Below, one piece after another: positions 16,017 through 22,187 of a stretch of DNA of 60,059 nucleotides. Position 1 is the first letter of the stretch, and each line of letters opens with the position of its first letter. Under the pieces are notes generated by a model. It ran no database searches. It was given only the letters and a program-made list of their open reading frames with translations, and had not been told where the DNA came from. Both the position numbers and the translations under genes were made by a program. Source of the DNA: a virus; IMG/VR virus record IMGVR_UViG_3300042465_001922, positions 1 through 60,059 of that record. The stretch is one strand, 5' to 3'.

Positions 16017-16200
16017 ATCTCCCCAAGGGGTGGAAGCCGAGGCTCTTACCCTGCCCGGAGGGCCACTCAAGGGGCCAACCCAGCAAACCCAGGGGGCAGC
16101 GATTCATTCACCAGGAGTCTTGTCCCACCACTTTCCTCCTGGCTACACCAGTCCCTCGCTGACAGGCTGGTACCTAAACGGGGGGTGTAACCGCTAGGTG
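16017..16200. other. GC-rich non-coding stretch with stems
   Basis: Part of a 281-base gap between the winged-helix gene and the 76-residue gene. It holds CCCCAAGGGG (palindrome near 16021), CCAGGAG (16111-16117) pairing with CTCCTGG (16136-16142), and AACCGCTAGGTG near 16190, a degenerate copy of the CGCTAGGAG element with no gene after it. An open frame on the plus strand here looks like composition noise. It may be a leader RNA or a decayed gene. Confidence 0.35.
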
Positions 16201-16234
16201 TCTTTCTTGCGATTCAGCCGATTCAAGCCATCAA

Positions 16235-16465
16235 CTACCGTGTCGCGGACGCACCGGAAAACCACATCCGAATGAGATTCTTGGTCTTAGTGGCTGATCT
16301 TTGCTGGGACTCTGGGTTGGCTACCAGATAAGACTCCAGCTCCTTCAAACACCATTCCACCTCACATCCGGGGAATTTTTTAGCCAGGTCATGTTGCTCT
16401 TGGTTAGTCACGCAGTAGAACCGGCCATTCATTGGCAGGTATTTGCGGGAATAAACAATCGGCAT
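16235..16465 (-). CDS. Small protein resembling the C-terminal tail of phage replication proteins
   Basis: A 76-residue protein, ATG after GGAGCCTAGTC. FYCVTNQEQHDLAKKFPGCE is followed by a helix and LKELESYLVANPESQQRSAT-KTKNLIRMWFSGA, which recalls the helical tail (LANP.RRKT...RF.N.WL) found at the end of many phage replication-initiator proteins. Here it stands alone, so it is either a remnant or a minimal partner protein. Weak assignment. Confidence 0.45.
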   Translation of the reverse strand: MPIVYSRKYLPMNGRFYCVTNQEQHDLAKKFPGCEVEWCLKELESYLVANPESQQRSATKTKNLIRMWFSGASATR

Positions 16466-16530
16466 GACTAGGCTCCGATGATTCAGCAGGAACCGCCCAC
16501 CTACGGGTCAGATCCAGGCCCACAAAAGAA

Positions 16531-16633
16531 AACCCTTTAGTGGAGACTTGGGCTTGACAGGCCAGCATCGGGCGGACACCAACGATGACTACAAGCCCCC
16601 ACTAAAGGGTTCTGAACAACGTGTGTGTCCGCC
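16531..16633. ncRNA. Possible pseudoknotted structured RNA or DNA element
   Basis: AACCCTTTAGTGG (16531-16543) plus GGGCTTG (16550-16556) pair with the unbroken CAAGCCC-CCACTAAAGGGTT block at 16592-16611: 20 pairs with one six-base bulge. Inside its loop GGCGGACAC (16571-16579) pairs perfectly with GTGTCCGCC downstream at 16625-16633, outside the stem. Interleaved perfect arms of this length make a pseudoknot fold likely. It lies in the 341-base gap between a minus gene and the rightward HslV-like gene. Role (leader RNA, regulator, replication structure) and strand are not known. Confidence 0.5.
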
Positions 16634-16740
16634 AAACGCCGGGATGTCAACTCCGACAAACGAGAGACTATCACAGTCCAGGAAAGTTCCGCAAGATATT
16701 TTTTACCTGGCCTAACTATGTACGCCTGGCGTTATTAGTG

Positions 16741-16765
16741 ATAACCCTAATATACATTAGGTTAT
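16741..16765. promoter_or_regulatory. Inverted repeat ahead of HslV-like gene
   Basis: ATAACCCTAAT-ATAC-ATTAGGTTAT is an inverted repeat with one extra C, 42 bases before the ATG at 16807. The AT-rich stretch that follows includes TTGTTATAACGAAC just before the start codon, so transcription may begin close to or at the ATG. Candidate operator/promoter. Confidence 0.45.
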
Positions 16766-16806
16766 TTCTACTTAATTCGTACAAGTATTTTTGTTATAAC
16801 GAACAT

Positions 16807-17301
16807 ATGACTACCATTGCAGCCAAATTTTCTACCATGGAGATAGCCGCCGATAGTATGGTTAGCGGGGAGGATTCCTTCTACATGGTGTCAAAATTGC
16901 GGCATGGCAAAAATTCTATCTACGGCGCATGTGGTGACTGGGACAAAGTACTGAAGGCGTTCCAGCTGATTGAGACAGGCGGCAAAGAATGGGAGTCAGA
17001 CTTAGACGTAACCATCCTTGAGCTGAGGACAGACGGGATATGGATCTACGAATCCACGATCATTCCTGTCAGGCTGAAGAATGATTACTGGGCAGTGGGG
17101 ACGGGGGCAAACTTTGCAATAACCGCGATGAGGCTGGGTAACAGTCCAGCTACAGCGGTATCAATAGCGGCGGAGTTTGATCCTTTTACGCGCCATCCAA
17201 TCGAATCATACAAACTAGAGGTCAATGATGGTAAGAAGAGTACCCGAAGAGGAATTCATCCGGGTGTGGCAAAGGTTAGAAAGCCCAACGCTAGTAGCTA
17301 A
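16807..17301 (+). CDS. HslV/proteasome beta-like Ntn-hydrolase
   Basis: A 164-residue protein with the proteasome-beta/HslV layout. It begins M-TTIAAKF, so Thr2 would become the N-terminal nucleophile after Met removal, as in mature HslV (TTIVSV). Asp16 in EIAADSMVS and Lys30 in MVSKLRHG sit where the catalytic Asp17 and Lys33 fall. IYGACGDWDKVLKA matches the GFAGGTAD strand, and WAVGTGANFAITAMRLGNSP with ATAVSIAAEFDPFTR matches HslV's IGSGG..AA.AL...A..IA. No HslU-like ATPase is nearby. An in-frame ATG at 16621 would add a hydrophobic, non-homologous extension and is rejected. The end overlaps the next gene by 77 bases. Confidence 0.72.
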   Translation: MTTIAAKFSTMEIAADSMVSGEDSFYMVSKLRHGKNSIYGACGDWDKVLKAFQLIETGGKEWESDLDVTILELRTDGIWIYESTIIPVRLKNDYWAVGTGANFAITAMRLGNSPATAVSIAAEFDPFTRHPIESYKLEVNDGKKSTRRGIHPGVAKVRKPNASS

Positions 17302-18166
17302 AACTTTTGGAATGTCTGTCAGGGGAGCGCAGAAAAGACGAAAAGAATTAGAAGAAAAAGGAGTTGTGCTTAACACGCTAGACCCCAGAGCTAAGCTAGA
17401 TAAGTTTCCAAGAACCTTTGTACCAGAAGACCGTAGAGTAATTAAGCACGAAGTAAAGAACGGTCATATCTTTATAGCTTCAGACGCTCACTACTGGCCC
17501 AACGAGGAAACGGTAGCTCATAAGGCTTTTGTCAAGCTTATCAGTGAGATGAAGCCGCTAACCGTGTGCCTCAATGGTGACGTTTTCGATGGGGCCAGGA
17601 TCTCCAGGCACGAACCACTGATGGGGACAAACCCACCCACCGCTAAGCAAGAGATCGAGGCATGCGTTGACCGGCTGCATGAAATCAAAAACGCATCCAA
17701 GAACGCACGGACATTCTGGACGTTCGGTAACCATGATGTGCGGCTCCATAGGTATATCGCCATGAATGCCCCGGAGCTGACCGATGCTATGAATCTTTTT
17801 GATTACTTCCCAGGCTGGCTTACCTGCTGGCGACTTGATGTGAATGATGTGATCATCAAGCATCGCTGGCATAACGGCATCCACGCCAACTACAACAACA
17901 CTCTGAAGTCCGGCCGAAGCATTGTGACCGGGCATCTACACAAGCTCATGGCCACCCCTTGGGCGGACTATAACGGCCGGCGCTGGGGCATAGACTCCGG
18001 CACCTTGTCAGAACCGGAGAGCGAGAAATTTTCGTACACCGAAATGAATCCGGTACCGTGGGCAAGCGGCTTTGTGGTCCTCACGATACTAGATGGCAAG
18101 CTGATCACGCCAGAGTTTTGTGAGGTGCTTGACGGGGTTGCGTACTTCCGAGGCAAGCCGGTATGA
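17225..18166 (+). CDS. Calcineurin-like metallophosphoesterase with N-terminal HTH
   Basis: A 313-residue protein. All metal-binding blocks are present: SDAHYWP (standing for DxH), LNGDVFDG (GDxxD), FGNHDVR (GNHD), a late H (IKHRWHNGIHANYN) and GHLHKLM (GHxH). The first 50 residues form a helix-turn-helix (TLVAKTFGMSVRGAQKRRKE), so it may act on DNA or be tethered to it. Such phage enzymes are often proposed to be nucleases or phosphatases. Its start lies 77 bases inside the HslV-like gene in another frame. Confidence 0.82.
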   Translation: MMVRRVPEEEFIRVWQRLESPTLVAKTFGMSVRGAQKRRKELEEKGVVLNTLDPRAKLDKFPRTFVPEDRRVIKHEVKNGHIFIASDAHYWPNEETVAHKAFVKLISEMKPLTVCLNGDVFDGARISRHEPLMGTNPPTAKQEIEACVDRLHEIKNASKNARTFWTFGNHDVRLHRYIAMNAPELTDAMNLFDYFPGWLTCWRLDVNDVIIKHRWHNGIHANYNNTLKSGRSIVTGHLHKLMATPWADYNGRRWGIDSGTLSEPESEKFSYTEMNPVPWASGFVVLTILDGKLITPEFCEVLDGVAYFRGKPV

Positions 18167-18306
18167 GTTCATGGCTCATCATTGCGGTGGGTCTGGTGTA
18201 TGCCTATATAGCGGTGGATAACTTTCTGAAGGGCAACATATCTATGGGGGTAGTGTTTGCCGGATACGCCTTTAGCAACTACGGGCTGTACAGATTATCA
18301 GTGTGA
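18163..18306 (+). CDS. Small two-helix membrane protein (47 aa)
   Basis: A 47-residue protein: WLIIAVGLVYAYIAVDNFL, a short KGN turn, then ISMGVVFAGYAFSNYGLYRL. Two hydrophobic helices with a polar turn give a hairpin topology. The ATG overlaps the previous stop (ATGA). I recall closely similar small membrane proteins in other phages; their function is unknown. A holin-like role cannot be excluded, though a better lysis cassette lies at 43.5-45 kb. Confidence 0.6.
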   Translation: MSSWLIIAVGLVYAYIAVDNFLKGNISMGVVFAGYAFSNYGLYRLSV

Positions 18307-18394
18307 GGTGGGGCAGGGGTGTGTCAACAACCGAACCCCACGTTGCAGGAATCCTGTTATTCCCTGCCCCAAGAAAAGATAACACGGGATAAAA

Positions 18395-18425
18395 AAACCC
18401 CCAGAGTTTTTGACCCTGGGGGTTT
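18395..18425. terminator. Bidirectional intrinsic terminator
   Basis: AAACCCCCAG (18395-18404) and CTGGGGGTTT (18416-18425) form a strong stem with A-runs before it, so it can end transcription from both sides. It lies between the rightward HslV-phosphoesterase unit and the leftward 18.5-26.9 kb operon. A second stem, GGGGCAGGG (18310-18318) with CCCTGCCCC (18362-18370), lies just to the left. Confidence 0.75.
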
Positions 18426-18452
18426 CACCAAAGAGGTGTGTCCATACATCGG

Positions 18453-18462
18453 CCGCTAGGAG
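18453..18462 (+). repeat. Orphan CCGCTAGGAG element
   Basis: Perfect copy of the ten-base element but with no start codon in the usual place. It lies between sequences that can pair (CATACATCGGC before; GCCGGTGTGTATG after), followed by TGCCGG/CCGGCA. Either a gene was lost here or the element has a role other than translation. Confidence 0.5.
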
Positions 18463-18518
18463 ACTTTTGGACTGCCGGTGTGTATGCCGGCAAAGGGTTT
18501 ATACCACCCCCAAAACTG

Positions 18519-18770
18519 TTACGTCAAGGGCCTGTAAAGGGGTATTGTGAAGTAGCACTCAGACAGCCAGGAATCTTCCGGCTCAGTGAGGCTTAGCTTG
18601 ACCGGCTGCCCGGTGGTCCGATCCAAGATCATCCAGGCATCTGGGAACCGCTTAAAAAATAGCTGAGCTGCCCGGTTCTCCACCAGACAGGCGAAGTCCA
18701 GGAGTTCATCCTGGGACACCCCTTGTATCCCTACGGATACAGCCATATCTAGGACTTCGTCTTCGGTCAT
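18519..18770 (-). CDS. Small protein, unknown
   Basis: An 83-residue acidic protein (MTEDEVLDMAVSVGIQGVSQ start). A helical N-terminus is followed by FKRFPDAWMILDRTTGQPVK and a beta-type end with two Trp/Tyr-rich turns. It overlaps the gene before it by ATGA and is the last gene of the leftward operon before the terminator. No domain recognised. Confidence 0.5.
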   Translation of the reverse strand: MTEDEVLDMAVSVGIQGVSQDELLDFACLVENRAAQLFFKRFPDAWMILDRTTGQPVKLSLTEPEDSWLSECYFTIPLYRPLT

Positions 18771-19405
18771 TCAGATCTTCCGTCGTAATCAAAGGTGCTT
18801 GTATCTCCCAGCCGCCACTTGGCAAACTGCTCAACCCGGTACTTTCTTTTGGCCACTATGAAATCTGGTTTCTTCATAACCTCTGGGTTAAAAGCAGGTT
18901 CAAAAAATCGGCAGCGGTTATTAGGCTGCAAGGCAAACTGGCCGTTGTCAAGCTTTAAAAGATTGTAGCTCTTATGCTCATCGACGGTCTCGGACAGGGT
19001 GAAGTCCGGGATCCTGGGGTCTGGGTTACAGGTGTCCAGGGTAAACATGTATTCCCCCGCATGAGCCTGGCGATCCTTGCCAAAGAACTCAGCCCGTAGT
19101 CCCTTGAGGAACGGTTTATCAACCACGGTTACGTAGTAGCTCAGCGCATCCCAGATCTCTAATACATCCAGCGGCAGCGGCTTATCGTAGACCGGCATCC
19201 AAGAAAAGGCATGGATCGGCAGCTTGTCATACAAAGCGCCGTACTCAGGAAGATAAGTCTCAAACCTGAACGCCTCGCCACGAATGGCTTTAACGCTGAC
19301 CCAGATCCCGGGGATCAGTGGCGTGTCAGCCGTGCAAGTAAAGTCGTACAAATACTCAGGCCGAACCCAGACTTTAACCGGGGGGAGTGGGCAGACAAAG
19401 TTCAA
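18767..19405 (-). CDS. Conserved phage protein of unknown function, TTG start
   Basis: A 212-residue protein beginning (TTG) LNFVCPLPPVKVWVRPEYLY. The TTG overlaps the TGA of the gene before and has AAAGGAG upstream, which is a better start than one 22 codons further out inside that gene. The protein is rich in aromatic residues and Pro and looks all-beta; near the end DFIVAKRKYRVEQFAKWRLG is basic. I do not recognise a family. Confidence 0.55.
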   Translation of the reverse strand: MNFVCPLPPVKVWVRPEYLYDFTCTADTPLIPGIWVSVKAIRGEAFRFETYLPEYGALYDKLPIHAFSWMPVYDKPLPLDVLEIWDALSYYVTVVDKPFLKGLRAEFFGKDRQAHAGEYMFTLDTCNPDPRIPDFTLSETVDEHKSYNLLKLDNGQFALQPNNRCRFFEPAFNPEVMKKPDFIVAKRKYRVEQFAKWRLGDTSTFDYDGRSE

Positions 19406-19653
19406 CTGTTCTTCTCCTTTAGTTTGGCTTCGATGGCACGAAAATACTTGTAGGTATTTACCGTATTGCATGATTTCACAGCGACATCTATTTCCTCATC
19501 CGTCAGCCCAACCCATTCACGCTCAGGCTGCGCTAGTCGGTCACGCAGGGCAGTTTCTGCTTGTAGGTGTCGTTCCATCATTTTCATTGGGATAAATGAA
19601 TAAGCATTTTTAAGCGCTCTCAACGCCATTTGCATTAGTTCACGGTCTGTCAT
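19402..19653 (-). CDS. Small phage protein with ALRDRLAQPEREWVGLTDEE motif
   Basis: An 83-residue protein of a very common phage type: a helix (MTDRELMQMALRALKNAYSF) followed by ETALRDRLAQPEREWVGLTD and a helical end. Proteins with this layout are often found as a leader-like domain in phages of Proteobacteria; no function is assigned. Coupled on both sides by four-base overlaps. Confidence 0.6.
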   Translation of the reverse strand: MTDRELMQMALRALKNAYSFIPMKMMERHLQAETALRDRLAQPEREWVGLTDEEIDVAVKSCNTVNTYKYFRAIEAKLKEKNS

Positions 19654-19940
19654 TTCACCTCCAGGTGTTCGTTATCAAAGAGCCACCCGACTGTCTTACG
19701 GTGGGCCATCTCCCAAATATCAACCCGGTCTTCCTTGCTCATCTTGGACCCCTGATCTAAGTCGAAATGGCACCGATAGCACAGGGCTGCGATCCGATAG
19801 TCATGCGCCTTGATCGAGCGGCCCTTACCATCCCGCAACTGATTGGAATGGGCGGCCACCACGGTCCCGTCGCTAGCGCCACAAAGCTGGCACGGAGATT
19901 CCCGGACTATCTCCAAGAGCTTCTTGTTTCGGTAATTCAT
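19650..19940 (-). CDS. HNH-like nuclease, DUF1364 type
   Basis: A 96-residue protein with a CQLCG (residues 17-21) and CYRCH (residues 54-58) pair around AAHSNQLRDGKGRSIKAHDY. This order (C..C, H, GKG...KA.D, C..CH) matches the DUF1364/Ref-like group of small HNH nucleases from phage ninB-ninG type regions. It could act in recombination or DNA processing, in keeping with the recombination genes upstream in the same operon. Confidence 0.65.
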   Translation of the reverse strand: MNYRNKKLLEIVRESPCQLCGASDGTVVAAHSNQLRDGKGRSIKAHDYRIAALCYRCHFDLDQGSKMSKEDRVDIWEMAHRKTVGWLFDNEHLEVK

Positions 19941-20127
19941 TTATCAATCCCCTGACTTCAGACAATGTTTGATGGGCTTTGTATAAAGTCTCTAGGCTGG
20001 CGATCCTGTCGTCTTCTAACATCTGTAGCATCTGAGCAGCCTTGAGCATCTCAATCCGCTCTTCCTCAAACTTCATGTGCTTAGCGTTGGCCTTGAGCCA
20101 GACCGCTAGTCTGTACGCCTCATTCAT
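19873..20127 (-). CDS. Small helical protein, unknown
   Basis: An 84-residue, entirely helical protein: NEAYRLAVWLKANAKHMKFE, then a heptad-like stretch with many Met, Leu and Glu. ATG at 20127 follows GGAG by eight bases; a GTG three codons earlier is possible. Its 3' end overlaps the HNH gene by 68 bases in another frame, a long overlap that is unusual here. Function unknown. Confidence 0.5.
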   Translation of the reverse strand: MNEAYRLAVWLKANAKHMKFEEERIEMLKAAQMLQMLEDDRIASLETLYKAHQTLSEVRGLINELPKQEALGDSPGISVPALWR

Positions 20128-20212
20128 GTTTAGCACTCCACCACAGCAAAATTGTTATGTACGCCATCATGGCTATGTAAAACTTAGCCGGCCCCAAGCT
20201 ATTCCACTCCAC
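20120..20212 (-). CDS. Micro-protein with one membrane helix (30 aa)
   Basis: A 30-codon frame from a GTG, reading (M/V)EWNSLGPAKFYIAMMAYIT then ILLWWSAKHE. It has one hydrophobic helix with Trp-rich ends, starts inside the end of the previous gene and ends 8 bases inside the next, just like its neighbours. These overlaps make chance less likely, but the start codon is weak and there is no clear SD. Confidence 0.4.
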   Translation of the reverse strand: MEWNSLGPAKFYIAMMAYITILLWWSAKHE

Positions 20213-20402
20213 AACCAGGACTGTTAAGTTCATTTATCTCCTCCATCTGTTCTTTAGTTAGAACGTCTCCGTCGCAGCACTCCGATACCAGGTGCCAGTT
20301 CTCATGGCTGGATACATTTCCCCAGTATTCGGTGCGGCCATATCCAAAGTCACGCTTAACCTCCCGGCAAAGCTTTCTGCATTCGCTACAGATCCCGTCC
20401 AT
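20199..20402 (-). CDS. Small Cys-rich protein, possible zinc binding
   Basis: A 67-residue protein beginning MDGICSECRKLCREVKRDFG, with C-x2-C-x3-C and a second CC pair in LVSECCDGDVLTKE plus His residues between, suggesting a small zinc site. The ATG at 20402 (AGGGGA upstream) overlaps the stop of the gene before by one base; a much longer frame in the same phase is rejected. Function unknown. Confidence 0.55.
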   Translation of the reverse strand: MDGICSECRKLCREVKRDFGYGRTEYWGNVSSHENWHLVSECCDGDVLTKEQMEEINELNSPGCGVE

Positions 20403-20605
20403 CAGTTCCCCTTTAATTTTTTTTGTTGTTCTCCCAGCCACAGACCAGCACATGTCATCTCTAGCTCGTCTGATGGGGGATTGGTTTTCAATGCTGCCTT
20501 CATGCCGGCCTTGTAGCCATCGTCCCAGTATTCCTTTGGGGCGGGGCGGGTAGAAATTAGTATGCCAAGAATGACAGCTAAAAACGCACCAATGATGTAG
20601 TTCAA
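20402..20605 (-). CDS. Small membrane-anchored protein
   Basis: A 67-residue protein with an N-terminal membrane anchor or signal (MNYIIGAFLAVILGILISTR) followed by a hydrophilic part with PKEYWDDGYKAGMKAALKTN. One-base and four-base overlaps join it to both neighbours. Function unknown. Confidence 0.5.
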   Translation of the reverse strand: MNYIIGAFLAVILGILISTRPAPKEYWDDGYKAGMKAALKTNPPSDELEMTCAGLWLGEQQKKLKGN

Positions 20606-20838
20606 TCTGCTTCCTCCTCAAGATCACACTTTGCACCAGCCTCAAACCCCTTGGTCCAAGCCCTCTGCCAGCAAAGACACCACAGATCGTAATAGCCACC
20701 ACCGAGAGGAAACTTAAACTCTGGATCGTTGTGCATTTCAAACAAAGACTTAACATCTTTGCGTTTAATAAACGCCTCCCAAGATTTGTCTCGGTCTATG
20801 TTTTTTAGAGGAATGTCATCAAATAGTCCTTTAGGCAT
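20602..20838 (-). CDS. Small protein, unknown
   Basis: A 78-residue acidic protein (MPKGLFDDIPLKNIDRDKSW start) with a YDLWCLCWQRAWTKGFEAGA segment; the W...A...G..AG pattern recurs in small phage proteins. ATG follows AAGGAGAAGAAC. Function unknown. Confidence 0.5.
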   Translation of the reverse strand: MPKGLFDDIPLKNIDRDKSWEAFIKRKDVKSLFEMHNDPEFKFPLGGGYYDLWCLCWQRAWTKGFEAGAKCDLEEEAD

Positions 20839-20914
20839 TGTTCTTCTCCTTTAAGTTTTCTTTAATAAGAATTTTTATATTTAAGCAATCTTTAATAAGT
20901 TTGCGTTTTTTCAT
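20831..20914 (-). CDS. Basic micro-protein (27 aa)
   Basis: A 27-codon frame, MKKRKLIKDCLNIKILIKEN then LKEKNNA, whose ATG overlaps the glycosyltransferase stop (ATGA) and whose TAA lies inside the next gene. Very AT-rich, with CTTATTAAAGA repeated twice. The coupled position supports it; the composition makes chance possible. Confidence 0.4.
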   Translation of the reverse strand: MKKRKLIKDCLNIKILIKENLKEKNNA

Positions 20915-21627
20915 AGCCCCGTTAACCTTCCTTCAAATGTGTATGTTCCGGTATGGTTCAGCATGATCCAGGGTGCTAGGTAGACCTTGCCACCGTGCTG
21001 CCGCCACAGCTTGCAAAATGAGTTGTCCTCTGAGTACAGCTTGGTGTTCTCTACCAATAGCCTGAAGAAGTTCTTGATCGGGCGGTCCTTGTGATCTGGG
21101 TGCCAGTACTCATCCACCAAAGGGGCCAGCTCCTCAAACACCCGGCGCTTGATCAGCATGAACCCGGTGGCTACGGTCTCCACCTCCAAGGGGTTCTCAA
21201 ACTTATGCTCTCCCTCTGTACCGGGGATGATGGCAAACGTCGGACGACCAGTGTGGTATTTCAACTGATCCACTGGGACGCCTGCCTTGACCGCCTTCTG
21301 AACCTCCTCCCAATCAATCATCTTCTTGGGATAGTTACCCGCGATCAGATCCTTGTTCTCCTCGATGAGGCTGAACACATGCTCCGGCTTAAACGATACG
21401 TCTGCGTCAATGAACATAAGGTGGGTGCAGTCCGTCTCAGCCAAGAAGTAATGAGCTAGCAGGTTACGGGCATTCACAATCAGGGCATCGTTGTTGACCA
21501 CCCGGATCTTGAGCGGCACGTTGTAATTCCGGCAGGCCACAGACAGATCAGACAGAGCCAGGGCGTAGGGTGAATAACACATCCCGCCGTACATCGGTGT
21601 AGCTACAAACAGTTTAGTACCTTTCAT
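20911..21627 (-). CDS. GT-A type glycosyltransferase
   Basis: A 238-residue protein with the GT-A fold: FVATPMYGGMC start, VNARNLLAHYFLAETDCTHL leading to MFIDADVSF with the metal-binding DAD at residues 74-76, then AGNYPKK and VETVATGFMLIKRRVFEEL. Similar phage proteins transfer sugars, perhaps to DNA bases, virion proteins or the host surface. It overlaps the methyltransferase by four bases, so the pair likely modifies the same target. A second protein of this kind lies at 57952-58692. Confidence 0.75.
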   Translation of the reverse strand: MKGTKLFVATPMYGGMCYSPYALALSDLSVACRNYNVPLKIRVVNNDALIVNARNLLAHYFLAETDCTHLMFIDADVSFKPEHVFSLIEENKDLIAGNYPKKMIDWEEVQKAVKAGVPVDQLKYHTGRPTFAIIPGTEGEHKFENPLEVETVATGFMLIKRRVFEELAPLVDEYWHPDHKDRPIKNFFRLLVENTKLYSEDNSFCKLWRQHGGKVYLAPWIMLNHTGTYTFEGRLTGL

Positions 21628-22187
21628 CTTTTCCTCACAATGGTTTGCGCTCCCCAGCCGACTAGCTGGGCTTCCTCTGCGAAGATGTTGACAAAAGCAT
21701 CAATGGCCATCTTGGGGCGATGCAGGATATCTCGTGAGTCTCCCCACATATAGTCATCAAAGACCATCAGACCACCTTGACGCAGCAGCGGCCACGCCAT
21801 ACAAGCATCGGTCAGAACATCCTTCGCCACATGAGAGCCGTCGATGTAGATGAAATCCATCTCCGGAGCGCCTGTAATAATGGTGGCAAGCGCTCGGTAA
21901 GACTCATCTTTTAACTTGTAAATTTTTTGCTCACTACGCTTGGCCTTTTTTACGTTGGTTTCAAACCTAGTTTCAACCTGATCAAAGTCTATGCCTTGGT
22001 GATCTTCGCCGCCGGCCCAGGTATCCACGCAGTACAAGATTCCATCATCGGTCAGCATGTTCTCAATGATCCACACAGCTGACTGACCTTCATATGATCC
22101 AATCTCCAAGACCCTGCCAGCCCTAGGGAACTGGGACCAGCCGTGGGCGGTACGTTTGAACCAGTCGTTAGTGAACTCGTAGCTCAT
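21624..22187 (-). CDS. Class I SAM-dependent methyltransferase
   Basis: A 187-residue protein. VLEIGSYEGQSAVWIIENML is motif I, CVDTWAG motif II, MDFIYIDGSHVAKDVLTDAC the acid motif with following helix, and GGLMVFDDYMWG the next strand. This is the sugar/macrocin O-methyltransferase-like (Methyltransf_24) type rather than a DNA methylase: no NPPY or DPPY motif. It would suit methylation of a sugar placed by the neighbouring glycosyltransferase. Confidence 0.75.
   Translation of the reverse strand: MSYEFTNDWFKRTAHGWSQFPRAGRVLEIGSYEGQSAVWIIENMLTDDGILYCVDTWAGGEDHQGIDFDQVETRFETNVKKAKRSEQKIYKLKDESYRALATIITGAPEMDFIYIDGSHVAKDVLTDACMAWPLLRQGGLMVFDDYMWGDSRDILHRPKMAIDAFVNIFAEEAQLVGWGAQTIVRKR

Noticed and set aside
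16005-16190. Plus-strand frame of 61 codons in the gap after the type A operator
   Set aside because: Ser/Gly/Arg-rich composition-driven translation, no SD, no likeness.
16621-16806. N-terminal extension of the HslV-like protein from an ATG at 16621
   Set aside because: It would hide the Thr nucleophile and add hydrophobic, non-homologous sequence over the pseudoknot element; the ATG at 16807 gives the TTI start.
20403-20756. Upstream extension of the Cys-rich gene at 20199
   Set aside because: The extra 118 codons read through two good genes in another frame; the ATG at 20402 has its own SD and couples to the gene before.
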